Below, piece after piece: positions 53,551-62,838 of a DNA stretch of 64,000 nucleotides. A program made the position numbers and the translations under genes. Below the pieces are notes generated by a model that saw only the letters and a program-made list of their open reading frames with translations, did not search any database and was not told the origin of the DNA. Positions within the stretch are counted from its first letter, which is position 1; each line of letters opens with the position of its first letter. Source of the stretch: Symmachiella dynata. GTDB taxonomy: Bacteria; Planctomycetota; Planctomycetia; Planctomycetales; Planctomycetaceae. Location of the stretch: assembly GCF_007747995.1 (NCBI RefSeq), contig NZ_CP036276.1:6810001-6874000 (forward strand), in the 5' to 3' direction.

Positions 53551-55872
53551 TTATTTTTGCTTTTCGATGTGGTTGCGGATGAATTGTTTGAATTCGTCTT
53601 TGATGTCTTGCGGGGCGGCGTGGCCCATGGCGGGGCGCTCAACGGTTTGTTTTTCGCCGCGGAGTTGATTGTAGGCGGCAAAGTTTGTCGTGGGCGGGCA
53701 GACGGCATCGATGAAGCCGATGCTTAGAATCGCGTCCGCATCGGTTCGGGCAGCGAAGTTCACCGCATCGAAATACCGCGACGCCTCTAAAGCCGCTGCT
53801 TCGGGTTGGCCGGCATCGTCGATCGGCACCAGTTTGGGCCAACCGTTGATGCGATTGATCACGCGTCCGGAGTGATCGCACATCGCGGGGACGCCGACAG
53901 CAATGGCGGTCACGCGCGGTTCTAATCCCGCAGCCACCAGGGATTGTCCGCCCCCTTGGCTATGTCCGCTGACGATCAAAATCTTGCCATCCCATTCCGG
54001 TTGCGCGGTCAAAAAGTCCATTGCTCGCATCAGCCGCAGATACATGCCGAGAAAGTAACTCGTATCGCGCGAGTCGCGTCCATCGTGACGGTAGGTTTTT
54101 AACTTACCGGTCGCCAAGTCGCGATAGAATTTCGCCGGACGGCCGTTGGGGATGCCATGGGCGTTGATGTCGAGCGCCAACAATCCCATCCGCGCCCCCT
54201 CGACGGCATTGCCCAACGAAGAACTTCGCACCCCAGAGCCATGCACATAGAGTAACGCGGGCAAACTTTTGGGCGCTGCGTTTTTGGGCCGCGCCAAATA
54301 CCCCGACACAGGTGTGGGGCCGAGACAATTGACCTGCACGTCAAATGTCTCAATCTCCTCATCCGGTGACTTGACCGGCGTGACTTCAGCCGTCGCAGGC
54401 ACAGCGGCGAGCCGCTCCTTTTGCATCGCCCAGAACTCGTCGAAATCCTCCGGAGCCGGCAAGCTGGGTTGGATCATTTCGGGACTGACCGCCGCTGCGG
54501 CGATGGCCGTTAAGGGGCGACCGGCTTTGGGCGTGACCTTCACGACGCAGCGCAAAAACCCTGGTTCGGGCATCACACCGCGAACGTGGATCGGTTTCCC
54601 TTGTAGTTCCGCTCGCCCAACGGTCAATGCCGTCAGGCCATCCTTGGTCAATGTATAGTTCACCCGGCCCGACGTCGCTGGTTGGCCATATTTGAGTACG
54701 TCGATTTGAAAATCAACCGGTTCGGCGGTTTCATAACGCGCGTTTTCGCGATCGGTCGAAACACTCACATCGTAAGGTTGCACCTCCCGTACGCGATGAC
54801 TGAGGGTATCGCCAATGAAGATTTCATCGCTGGGACTCACGCAGATCCCGTGCGGACGCGCCAACCCTGCTGTGAGTGCCGGACGATTGTCGCCGTTATA
54901 CTTTGCGACATCCGGTCCAGCTCCGGCCACGGTGGCGATCATGCCGGTCTGTGGATCGATTTTGCGAATGACTTGGTTCTCGGTGTCGCAAACGAATACG
55001 TCACCGTTGCTCCCCACAGCAATGCCCTTGGGGCCGTTGAACGTCGCTTCGAGCGCGGGGCCGTTGTCACCGGAAAATCCTTTTTTACCCGTTCCGGCAA
55101 TATGTTGAATTTTGCCGCTGGCCAGATCCAATTTCCAAATACTGTGTCCTTCGCGCAGTGCAATCCACATGGTTTGGCCGTCGATATCCAAGGCGCGCGG
55201 CCCAAGAATGGGTTGGCCTTTTACCGCTGCACCGTCGGTTGGCAAAGTTTTTTCGCCGTTGCCAGCAATCGAGTCGACGATACCTGTCTTGAGATCGATA
55301 CGACGGATGCGGTGATTGCCGATGTCGGCCACGTACAATCCGCCATTGTCATCCAAGGCAATACTGTGTGGTCTGGAAAACTGAGCTTTAATCGCCGGTC
55401 CGCCGTCACCGGCATAACCTTGCTGGCCCGTTCCCGCTACAGTGGAAATGATTCCCGTTTTCGCATCGACGCGGCGGATGAGGTGATTTTGCATTTCGAC
55501 GAAGAACATATTTCCGTCGGCATCAAAACGAACTTCGTACGGTTCGTTGAGCATCGCTTCGGTCGCCGGGCCGCCGTCGCCGGAGTACCCTTTTTGGCCA
55601 TTACCCGCAACTACGGTCAATTTTTTGGTTTTTCGATCCAATCGCCACACGCGGTGATTGAGCACCTCAGTGATGTAGAGTGCCCCATCGGGTCCAAGCT
55701 CCACGCCGAACGGCTGTCCGATATTCACGCCATCGCTGCGGCCTTGGCTGACGTTGTTGTCCGGTTTGCCGGTTCCCGCTACAGTCGATATCTTTCCGGC
55801 GAGGGCAAATTCCGTCACGCCTAAGGCGACAGCCAATACGGTGACGAATGCGAGCAGATGACGTTGTCTCAT
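53551..55872 (-). CDS. NHL-propeller / CE7 acetyl esterase fusion protein
   Basis: 773-residue exported protein. Signal peptide 1-25 (LLAFVTVLAVALGVTEFALA). NHL-type propeller about 27-370 with six-fold repeats of TVAGTGxxGYxGDGGPA and GxLYxxExxNHRIRR. Then an Ig-like linker (about 375-460) and a carbohydrate esterase family 7 domain: VHGSGVRSS, nucleophile elbow SGHSQGGGQSL (Ser about 633), acid near GFIDAVCPPT, and catalytic His in MGHAAP. It deacetylates xylan or other sugars; the propeller may bind the polysaccharide. The frame is open farther upstream, but MRQRHLLAF is the signal start. Confidence 0.9.
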   Translation of the reverse strand: MRQRHLLAFVTVLAVALGVTEFALAGKISTVAGTGKPDNNVSQGRSDGVNIGQPFGVELGPDGALYITEVLNHRVWRLDRKTKKLTVVAGNGQKGYSGDGGPATEAMLNEPYEVRFDADGNMFFVEMQNHLIRRVDAKTGIISTVAGTGQQGYAGDGGPAIKAQFSRPHSIALDDNGGLYVADIGNHRIRRIDLKTGIVDSIAGNGEKTLPTDGAAVKGQPILGPRALDIDGQTMWIALREGHSIWKLDLASGKIQHIAGTGKKGFSGDNGPALEATFNGPKGIAVGSNGDVFVCDTENQVIRKIDPQTGMIATVAGAGPDVAKYNGDNRPALTAGLARPHGICVSPSDEIFIGDTLSHRVREVQPYDVSVSTDRENARYETAEPVDFQIDVLKYGQPATSGRVNYTLTKDGLTALTVGRAELQGKPIHVRGVMPEPGFLRCVVKVTPKAGRPLTAIAAAAVSPEMIQPSLPAPEDFDEFWAMQKERLAAVPATAEVTPVKSPDEEIETFDVQVNCLGPTPVSGYLARPKNAAPKSLPALLYVHGSGVRSSSLGNAVEGARMGLLALDINAHGIPNGRPAKFYRDLATGKLKTYRHDGRDSRDTSYFLGMYLRLMRAMDFLTAQPEWDGKILIVSGHSQGGGQSLVAAGLEPRVTAIAVGVPAMCDHSGRVINRINGWPKLVPIDDAGQPEAAALEASRYFDAVNFAARTDADAILSIGFIDAVCPPTTNFAAYNQLRGEKQTVERPAMGHAAPQDIKDEFKQFIRNHIEKQK

Positions 55873-56074
55873 GATGAACGGCCTTAGAATGATTGCGGCA
55901 ATGATTGATCGTTGGGAGAGCGACTCGTAGTTTATCGCGGAACCGGTTGGAATTCCAAGGCGCGTGTCGTAATGCGCGTGGCCGCTGCAGGTACAAACCA
56001 CTACCATAACAATGGCTATTTCGTCCTCCCAGCCTCCGGCTCCGCCGAGGGGTATTGCACAGCAGTAGATAAAA

Positions 56075-57382
56075 ATGACGACCAACCATCCCGATCCCCG
56101 CTCCCTCACCCGCGAAGAAATCCGCAAAATCCAGTCCGAGCGGCTGGTTGAAATGTTGGCGGAGATCATTCCCCAAAACTCGTTTTGGACGACTCGTTTC
56201 GAAGAGGCGGGAATTGATCCAGCCACGATCAGGAGCGTCGACGACCTGCCGCGATTACCAACGGTGACCAAAGCCGAGATTCTCGCCGACCAAGCGGCAC
56301 ATCCGCCGTACGGGTCCAACTTGACCTACCACGTCGATATGTACAGCCGTTTGCACCAAACCTCAGGCACGACCGGAGCGCCGATGCGTTGGATGGACAC
56401 GCCGACCTGTTGGAATTGGCTGATGCGTTGCTGGTCCCAGATCTATCAAATCATTCGTCTCACGCCGCAAGACCGGTTGGTGTTCCCGTTTTCATTCGGG
56501 CCGTTTCTAGGATTCTGGGCCGGGTTTGAAGGAGCGGTCCGGTTGGGAAATATGTGTCTACCGGGTGGAGGCATGAGCAGCCAGGCGCGACTGGAATTGA
56601 TCGAGCAACACGGCGCCACGTTTGTCTGTTGCACGCCGACTTATGCGCTGCGGCTAGCCGAAATCGCGCGCGAACAGGGCATCGATCTGGCCGGCAACTC
56701 GGTCCGCATTATCTTGGTAGCCGGCGAACCGGGCGGAAATATCCCCGCAACGCGACGCGCCATCGAAACGGCCTGGGGCGCGCGGGTCATCGATCATTGG
56801 GGAATGACTGAGGTCGGCGCGCTGGCCGTGGAAAGTATCGACCGCCCCGGCAGCTTGTACATGCTGGAAACCGAGTGTATCGCCGAGATCATCGACCCCG
56901 CGACGGGACAACCGGTGGCCGTAGGCGAAGAAGGGGAGCTGGTCGTCACAAATCTCGGCCGTCACGGCAGCCCGCTCATCCGTTACCGAACGGGGGATCG
57001 AGTCCGCGCCGCTATCCCGGCAGCCGACGACGACTTACAAATGCTCAGTTTGGACGGCGGAATTCTGGGCCGCACGGACGACATGATCACCATTCGCGGC
57101 AACAACGTTTATCCTTCCAAGTTAGAAGGGATTTTGCGAGAGTTCGACGACATCGTCGAGTACCGCATCGAAGTCAGCACGCGCAAATCGATGCATCACG
57201 TAAAAATCGAAATCGAGCCGCAGCCGCACATTCAAGACTCGGAAGCCAAATTTCAGTTGGCGTCGAAATTGGCTGAGGCGATCAAAGACCGTCAAAATTT
57301 CCACGCAGAGATCAGCATCGTCCCCAGCGGCAGCCTCCCCCGCTTCGAGTTAAAAGGCCGCCGTTTTTTCCGTGTGGAGTAA
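56075..57382 (+). CDS. phenylacetate-CoA ligase (PaaK) family AMP-forming ligase
   Basis: Adenylate-forming ligase, 435 residues. P-loop HQTSGTTGAPM near 93, ATP/acid-binding region DHWGMTEVGALAVES, the motif GELVVTNLGRHGSPLIRYRTGDR and hinge ILGRTDDMITIRGNNVYPSKLE, and C-terminal PRFELKGRRFFR. Usual for PaaK-like enzymes that convert aryl- or alkyl-acetic acids to CoA esters. Transcribed divergently from the esterase gene, with 200 bases between and no clear promoter. No paa ring-oxygenase genes are present, so another acid may be the substrate. Confidence 0.92.
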   Translation: MTTNHPDPRSLTREEIRKIQSERLVEMLAEIIPQNSFWTTRFEEAGIDPATIRSVDDLPRLPTVTKAEILADQAAHPPYGSNLTYHVDMYSRLHQTSGTTGAPMRWMDTPTCWNWLMRCWSQIYQIIRLTPQDRLVFPFSFGPFLGFWAGFEGAVRLGNMCLPGGGMSSQARLELIEQHGATFVCCTPTYALRLAEIAREQGIDLAGNSVRIILVAGEPGGNIPATRRAIETAWGARVIDHWGMTEVGALAVESIDRPGSLYMLETECIAEIIDPATGQPVAVGEEGELVVTNLGRHGSPLIRYRTGDRVRAAIPAADDDLQMLSLDGGILGRTDDMITIRGNNVYPSKLEGILREFDDIVEYRIEVSTRKSMHHVKIEIEPQPHIQDSEAKFQLASKLAEAIKDRQNFHAEISIVPSGSLPRFELKGRRFFRVE

Positions 57383-57485
57383 CTATGGTCACAATTCGTT
57401 CTCCCCGGGAGGGCAAAGCTCCTGCTGAGCCGCGCGCAACGAAACGGCTCACAGGGCTGTTTGGCGCGCAACATTGCCAGCGACC

Positions 57486-58238
57486 TTAAGCTTGCCTATT
57501 GATTTTTTCTGATGCTTCGCGGTGTGCCCTCGCATGAGGCATGCGCGGCTCGGCGGGAGCCTCGCCCTCCCTGATCGCTGGGATGAATTCGCGAACAGCG
57601 GGCAGCGCGCAAAGTTGCCAACCGTCATCCTGTAACCGCGGCAACAATTCCGCCATCGCCGCTGGCGTCACAGCGCGGGACTTGGGGTTATCGTGCAAGC
57701 AAACAATGCTGCCCGGGCGAATGCGGTTGTGTGTCCATTGTGCGACATGCGCTGCCGTCGCGGTCGGTGTGAAATCGCCCGGCAGGACGTCCCACATGAC
57801 TAACTTTTGACCAGCATGTTTGCACCAGGTCAATGTGGCCGGCGTGATGCGTCCAAACGGGGGGCGCATCCAACGGATTGGCTCACCAGTCAATTGCTGC
57901 AGGATGTCGGTCGCACGTTCCAATTCCGCTTTGTATTCGTCGCTGGACACCTTCCAGGCGTTGGCGTGCGAATAGGTGTGATTGCCAATGGCATGCCCTG
58001 CGGAGAGCATGTCCCGCACCATTTGCGGCCGCTGCTCGGCATGATCGCCTCTTAGAAAAAACGTGGCGCTGGCCTGATGGCGGTCTAAGATCTCCAACAG
58101 CTGCGGCGTGGCGACCTCATCTGGTCCGTCATCGAACGTCAAATACAGATTTTTCCCCTGGGAGGGCATTTTCCAAAGCGGATCCCAGATGACATGGCGA
58201 AGCATGCGGGGCAAATAAGTGCCGATGACGTGAACCAT
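57486..58238 (-). CDS. polysaccharide deacetylase (NodB family)
   Basis: 250 residues, no obvious signal peptide. NodB motifs: LTFDDGPDE near 31-39 (catalytic Asp pair), GNHTYSH near 81-87 (metal His), MRPPFGRITP near 119, and DVLPGDF near 145. Probably removes acetyl groups from a sugar polymer, such as peptidoglycan or chitin-like material, in or near the membrane. C-terminal 30 residues are charged and variable. Convergent with the PaaK-type gene; nothing links the two. Confidence 0.93.
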   Translation of the reverse strand: MVHVIGTYLPRMLRHVIWDPLWKMPSQGKNLYLTFDDGPDEVATPQLLEILDRHQASATFFLRGDHAEQRPQMVRDMLSAGHAIGNHTYSHANAWKVSSDEYKAELERATDILQQLTGEPIRWMRPPFGRITPATLTWCKHAGQKLVMWDVLPGDFTPTATAAHVAQWTHNRIRPGSIVCLHDNPKSRAVTPAAMAELLPRLQDDGWQLCALPAVREFIPAIREGEAPAEPRMPHARAHREASEKINRQA

Positions 58239-58539
58239 AGACCATTCCTACAGGCAAGATTGTCGATGTGCCGAATTTGAGGCGGCGAAAGTTTAGCCAA
58301 ATTCGGCGATCTTGTTGAGAGCGAATGTGGTGTGAAGTGATACGATTTGAGACCAACCACTCACAACGATGAAATTGACCTCTTGGTGGGGATTGACGCC
58401 CAAGCAGCGGTCTGCGACAAATAAAGTCCACGACATTTTCTATCCACAATTCCAGCCGTCGATTTTCAACGCTCTCAAAGTTTTGGAAAATACGATTACG
58501 GTTCTCTTTGCCGCGATTGCGGCCAAAATTCAGGACGTT

Positions 58540-59784
58540 ATGCAAACCACATTTGGCCGTTGCTACCAAGTCATCGATGATTCGGTCTCTGAAATGGATG
58601 CCGAATTGACGGAACTCAGGCGATTTTTACACGCTCATCCCGAACCGAGCGGCGAAGAGGTGCAGACCACGCGGTTGGTGCTGGGCCGCTTGGAGGAGGC
58701 GGGACTGGAACCGCATATCTGTCACGGCGGATTGGGGCTGATCGCTGACCTTGAACTGGGGCACCCTGCTGCCGATGCACCGCGCATCGCCGTGCGAGCC
58801 GATATGGACGCGCTGCGGTTGGTGGATGAAAAGGACGTCCCCTACGCTTCGCAAAACCATGGCGTCACGCACGCCTGTGGTCACGATGCTCATACAACCA
58901 TCACCTACGCCGCTGCCAAAACAGCGATACAACTTCGCGCCGCCATGGCTGAGTGTGAGCCGGGGGTGGGGGTCAAGATGCGTTTCATTTTTCAACCGGC
59001 GGAAGAAACCTGTGAAGGGGCGAAATCGCTGGTGGAGCAGGGGGTGCTCAAAGGGGTGGACGCCATCCTCGCCTTGCATCTCGACCCCGAACGGCCCGTT
59101 GGCGATGCCGGCGTACGGGACGGATTTCTGACGGCCAATTGCGATGAAATCGATTTCTTCATCCAAGGCCGGGGAGGACATGCCGCTCGGCCACATCACT
59201 CGATCGATCCTATCGCTGCCGCGTCGCAATTGGTCGGGGCGTTGTACCAGTATATCCCCCGGTCTGTGGATTCACGCGACCCCGCGGTCTTCACCGTCGG
59301 CAAAATCTTGGGGGGTTACGCCGCGAATGTCATTCCCGAAAGCGTGGAACTGCTCGGCACGCTCCGCACTATCGGCCGCGACACACGTTCGCGCATCATT
59401 CAACGTATCCGCGAGATCACGCATGGCGTGAGTGAATCGAGTGGCGTAAAAATCACCGTCGAATTCCGCAACCCACTGGCATCGGTCGACAACGATAAAA
59501 ACATCAATCGCCTGCTCACCCAGGCCGCTCGTGACGTGCTGGGCGACTCGCATGTCAAACAGATTGATAAACCGAGCATGGGCTCAGAAGATTTCGGCGT
59601 CTATTTGGAACATGTACCGGGCGCTATGTACCGGCTGGGCTGTGCTGCTCCCAATTGTCCAGCGCACTTTTTGCATTCGCCAAAATTCGACATCGACGAG
59701 CGAGTGCTCCAACTCGGGCCGCGTATTTTTCTACGAGCGGCGCTACTGATTTCTCAAGAACTGAAAGCCGTTTCCGAGGGGTGA
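58540..59784 (+). CDS. M20D amidohydrolase / aminoacylase-like peptidase
   Basis: About 414 residues from MQTTFGRCYQVIDDSV (the frame is open 57 codons further but the start of the fold is at MDAELTELRRFLHAHPE). Metal-ligand motifs: RADMDALRL, HACGHDAHTT, AEETCEGAKSL, LHLDPERPVGDAG, then the dimerisation domain HAARPHHSIDP, and MGSEDFG. Family members hydrolyse N-acyl amino acids, hippurate or IAA conjugates. The stop lies eight bases before the next gene, a tight pair. The 300 bases before the start show no feature. Confidence 0.9.
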   Translation: MQTTFGRCYQVIDDSVSEMDAELTELRRFLHAHPEPSGEEVQTTRLVLGRLEEAGLEPHICHGGLGLIADLELGHPAADAPRIAVRADMDALRLVDEKDVPYASQNHGVTHACGHDAHTTITYAAAKTAIQLRAAMAECEPGVGVKMRFIFQPAEETCEGAKSLVEQGVLKGVDAILALHLDPERPVGDAGVRDGFLTANCDEIDFFIQGRGGHAARPHHSIDPIAAASQLVGALYQYIPRSVDSRDPAVFTVGKILGGYAANVIPESVELLGTLRTIGRDTRSRIIQRIREITHGVSESSGVKITVEFRNPLASVDNDKNINRLLTQAARDVLGDSHVKQIDKPSMGSEDFGVYLEHVPGAMYRLGCAAPNCPAHFLHSPKFDIDERVLQLGPRIFLRAALLISQELKAVSEG

Positions 59785-59791
59785 GTGACTG

Positions 59792-60916
59792 ATGACGATG
59801 CCGTCTTTAGAGTTTAAACGTAACGATTATCCCACTGTCGGCGTGGAAATCGAATTACAACTCGTCGACGCCGAAACCATGGCCTTGTCGAATTCGATTT
59901 CTGATATCCTGGCGGAACTTCCCGCGGAAATTGAAGCGCGGGTCAAACCGGAGCTGATGCAGTCGTATTTAGAAATCAACACCGGCATCTGCAATACCGT
60001 CAACGACGTCGAACGCGACCTCCGTTCGGTCCTGCAACAGGTCGAAGCGATTACCGACAACTTAAACCTGAAGCTCTTTTGGGGAGCGACGCATCCCTTT
60101 TCTTCCTGGCGGGATCAAAAAATCACCGTCAACGATCGCTATTATCGCCTCGTGGAATTGATGCAAGACGTCGCCCGACGACTGGTGACATTTGGGTTGC
60201 ACGTTCATGTCGGCGTCGACACGGGCGACAAGGCGATCATGATTTGCGATCGCATGATGCGACACCTGCCGCTGTTTTTAGCCTTGTCGGCCAACTCCCC
60301 CTTTTGGGAAGGCCGCAACACGGGGCTGCACTCCAATCGCTCTAAAATCATGGAAGGCCTCCCAACGGCGGGACTCCCCAGTCAAATGCGCAACTACAGC
60401 GAATACGTTTGGCTGGTACGTCACTTGGAAGAAACCGGGTTTATCAACTCCGTCCGCGAAATCTGGTGGGATGTGCGACCGCACAACAATTTTGGCACAG
60501 TAGAGATCCGCATGTGCGACATGCCCGCCCGACTCGATCAGGTGCTCGCCTTGACCGCCTTAACACAATGCTTGGTGGTGGCACTCTCGCGCGAAATTGA
60601 CAACGGCACCTACCAATCGGAGTACCATCCCATGATGGTCGAGCAAAACAAATGGCGGGCCACCCGTTTCGGTTCCGATGCCCGCTTGGTCAACAGCGAC
60701 GACTATAAGACGTACTCAGTCCAAGAAACGACCGACAACTTGGTCGACTTGCTACTCCCCATCGCCAAGGACCTGGATTGCCTCGAACGACTCGAATCCG
60801 TCCGCGACCTCCCCAAGCAAACCGGCGCTGACCAACAACTAGAAATCTTCGCCGAAACCAACAGCCGCAAAGAAGTCGTCCAACAAATGCTAGCCGCCAA
60901 TCACTGGGCGAAGTAG
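59792..60916 (+). CDS. YbdK-type carboxylate-amine ligase (GCS2 family)
   Basis: ATP-dependent ligase of the glutamate-cysteine-ligase type 2 family, 374 residues. VGVEIELQLVD near 16, YLEINTGIC near 65, HVHVGVDT near 141, VRPHNNFGTVEIRMCDMPA near 228, and HPMMVEQNKWRATRFG near 279 are conserved. E. coli YbdK has weak gamma-glutamylcysteine activity; the natural substrates of others are unknown. It follows the M20 gene by seven bases and is cotranscribed; a hydrolase-ligase pair acting on amide bonds is a reasonable inference. Confidence 0.9.
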   Translation: MTMPSLEFKRNDYPTVGVEIELQLVDAETMALSNSISDILAELPAEIEARVKPELMQSYLEINTGICNTVNDVERDLRSVLQQVEAITDNLNLKLFWGATHPFSSWRDQKITVNDRYYRLVELMQDVARRLVTFGLHVHVGVDTGDKAIMICDRMMRHLPLFLALSANSPFWEGRNTGLHSNRSKIMEGLPTAGLPSQMRNYSEYVWLVRHLEETGFINSVREIWWDVRPHNNFGTVEIRMCDMPARLDQVLALTALTQCLVVALSREIDNGTYQSEYHPMMVEQNKWRATRFGSDARLVNSDDYKTYSVQETTDNLVDLLLPIAKDLDCLERLESVRDLPKQTGADQQLEIFAETNSRKEVVQQMLAANHWAK

Positions 60917-61375
60917 GCTTGAGGCGTGAGGGAACAGGCGTGAGGGTTGGCCGATTCAAACCGAATCGCACTTGCCAAACTCGCAGACCATGTAAGGATT
61001 ACAGGAGTCTCCGCATTTTTGGCCACTGGTCACTCTATCAGGCTGTAGACTTTAGACCGTAGACCATAGGGACCGTTGGCCTGAGGCTTGAGGGAACAGG
61101 CGTGAGGGCTGGCCGATTCAAGCAGGAATGCACCTAACGTACTCATATAGAATGTAAGGTTAACACAAGCCCCCACTTTTTTTCTGGCCACTGGCCACTC
61201 TATCAGGCTGTAGACTTTAGACCGTAGACTATAGGGACCGTTGGCCTGAGGCTTGAGGCGACAGGCGTGAGGGCTGGCCGATTCAAATCGAATCACCCTT
61301 GCTAAACTCACATACCATGTAAGGATTGCAGCACCCCCTTTTTTTCTGGCCACTGGCCACTCGCCACCGGCCACT
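60917..61375. repeat. three tandem diverged repeats of about 165 bp
   Basis: Units start at 60916, 61084 and 61249, each beginning AGGCTTGAGG, passing through GGCCGATTCAA, TGTAAGG and GGCCACTGG, and (units 1 and 2) ending CTATCAGGCTGTAGACTTTA and ATAGGGACCGTTGGCCTG. Unit 3 stops before that part. They are 80-90 percent alike by eye. No gene is inside, and the run ends 27 bases before uvrC. A related inverted fragment lies at 29853. Confidence 0.85.
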
Positions 61376-61401
61376 CTTTTCTGCCTACTGCCTACTAAAA
61401 A

Positions 61402-62727
61402 ATGACCACCCCCACCAAACCAACCCCTCCAGATCCCCGTGAAAAGGTTCGCACCTTTCCCACAACGCCGGGGGTCTATCTGATGAAGGATGGGCAGGGG
61501 CGGGTGATTTATGTTGGTAAGGCGGTCAATCTGCGGAGTCGGGCTTCGAGTTATTTTACGGAGGCGGCTGCTATTGAGCGCCGTACGGCGGAATTGGTGA
61601 CGCAAATCCGTGATATTGATTTCCTGGAAGCGGATAGCGAAGTCGATGCGTTGTTGATGGAAGCGCGGTTGATTAAGGACATTCAGCCGACCTTCAATCA
61701 GGAATTGAAGGACGACAAAACGTTTCCCTATTTGGAGATTTTCATTCGCGAAGATTTCCCCCGCGTAGAATTTACCCGCACACCACAAAATCGCGGGACG
61801 AAGTTATACGGGCCCTTCACCAATGCCAAGAAGTTGCGAGGCACGATTGCCGTCTTGCAAAAGATCTTTCGCTTCCGCACTTGTACACTCGATATCGAAG
61901 ATGGCGACGAGCGCTGGCGGTGGTTTCGGCCCTGTTTGCTCCACAGCATCAATCAATGCACGGCGCCCTGTAATTTGCGAATCAGTAAGGAAGATTATCG
62001 CCGCGACATTGCCCGCTTGCGAATGTTTCTCGACGGCAAAAAGGCGCGATTGCTCACCGACATGCGGAAGGAAATGGAACAGGCGTCCGCGTCACTGCAA
62101 TTTGAAAAAGCAGTGCGGCTGCGCGATCAATTGCATTTGCTGGAGAGCATGAACCTCCGCGGCGATTTGGAGGAGCACGTGCAACCGGAAGTGTTTTATA
62201 TCGATCCCAAAAAAGGAGTCGCTGGGCTGAAGCAGATTTTCAAATTGGAGCACCCGCCCCGCCGTATCGAAGGGGTCGACATTGCCCATCTGGGAGGGGG
62301 CGAAACGGTGGCGAGCTTAGTGCAATTTATCGACGGTATGCCATTCAAAAGCGGCTATAAACGTTACAAGATTCGCACGGTTGCAGGCGTCGATGATTTT
62401 GCCGCCATTCACGAAGTCGTCGCCCGGCGATTGGACCGCCTGCGCAATGAAGGCGAGTCGTTTCCCGATATACTGCTGATCGACGGCGGCAAGGGCCAAC
62501 TCAGTTCCGCAATGGCGGCCATGCGCGCCCTGGAGATCGACCCGCCGTTTACGATTTCGCTCGCCAAACGTGAGGAAGAAGTCTACGTCCCCGGCGAAGA
62601 AGAACCCCGCCGCCTGAGCCGACATTCCTACGGTCTGCGGCTGTTGCAATACGTCCGCGACGAAGCCCACCGTTTCGCACAGCACTACCACCACATCCTG
62701 CGCAGCAAATCAACGCTGGGCGAATAA
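61402..62727 (+). CDS. uvrC: UvrC-like excinuclease, short form without HhH domain
   Basis: Nuclease subunit of nucleotide excision repair. 441 residues, compared with about 600 in typical UvrC. GIY-YIG domain at about 20-100 (PGVYLMKD, IYVGKAVNLRSR), Cys cluster CLLHSINQCTAPC, UVR segment about 213-240 (QASASLQFEKAVRLRDQL), RNase-H-like endonuclease about 275-430 with the expected triad (D in GVDIAHLGGGETVAS, D in DILLIDGGKGQL, H in RDEAHRFAQ). Missing: the linker between UVR and RNase H is short, and the C-terminal helix-hairpin-helix is absent. No sign of a frameshift: the stop is followed by a palindromic repeat. Confidence 0.9.
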   Translation: MTTPTKPTPPDPREKVRTFPTTPGVYLMKDGQGRVIYVGKAVNLRSRASSYFTEAAAIERRTAELVTQIRDIDFLEADSEVDALLMEARLIKDIQPTFNQELKDDKTFPYLEIFIREDFPRVEFTRTPQNRGTKLYGPFTNAKKLRGTIAVLQKIFRFRTCTLDIEDGDERWRWFRPCLLHSINQCTAPCNLRISKEDYRRDIARLRMFLDGKKARLLTDMRKEMEQASASLQFEKAVRLRDQLHLLESMNLRGDLEEHVQPEVFYIDPKKGVAGLKQIFKLEHPPRRIEGVDIAHLGGGETVASLVQFIDGMPFKSGYKRYKIRTVAGVDDFAAIHEVVARRLDRLRNEGESFPDILLIDGGKGQLSSAMAAMRALEIDPPFTISLAKREEEVYVPGEEEPRRLSRHSYGLRLLQYVRDEAHRFAQHYHHILRSKSTLGE

Positions 62728-62743
62728 CCGAGTGCTCCCAAAT

Positions 62744-62823
<80 letters not shown>

Positions 62824-62838
62824 ACGTCCGGCACTGCT

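Noticed and set aside
54682-55824. 380-codon frame on the plus strand opposite the esterase
   Set aside because: Repeats in it mirror the NHL repeats of the opposite strand; no start signal.
41860-57382. One aryl-CoA pathway cluster joining iorAB and the PaaK-type ligase
   Set aside because: They are 11 kb apart with unrelated genes in both directions between them.
60917-61375. CRISPR array
   Set aside because: Units are about 165 bases long with no constant short repeat and unique spacers, and no cas gene is near.
61030-61788. 252-codon minus-strand frame across the tandem repeats and uvrC start
   Set aside because: Its repeated peptide segments come from the DNA repeats; it overlaps uvrC.
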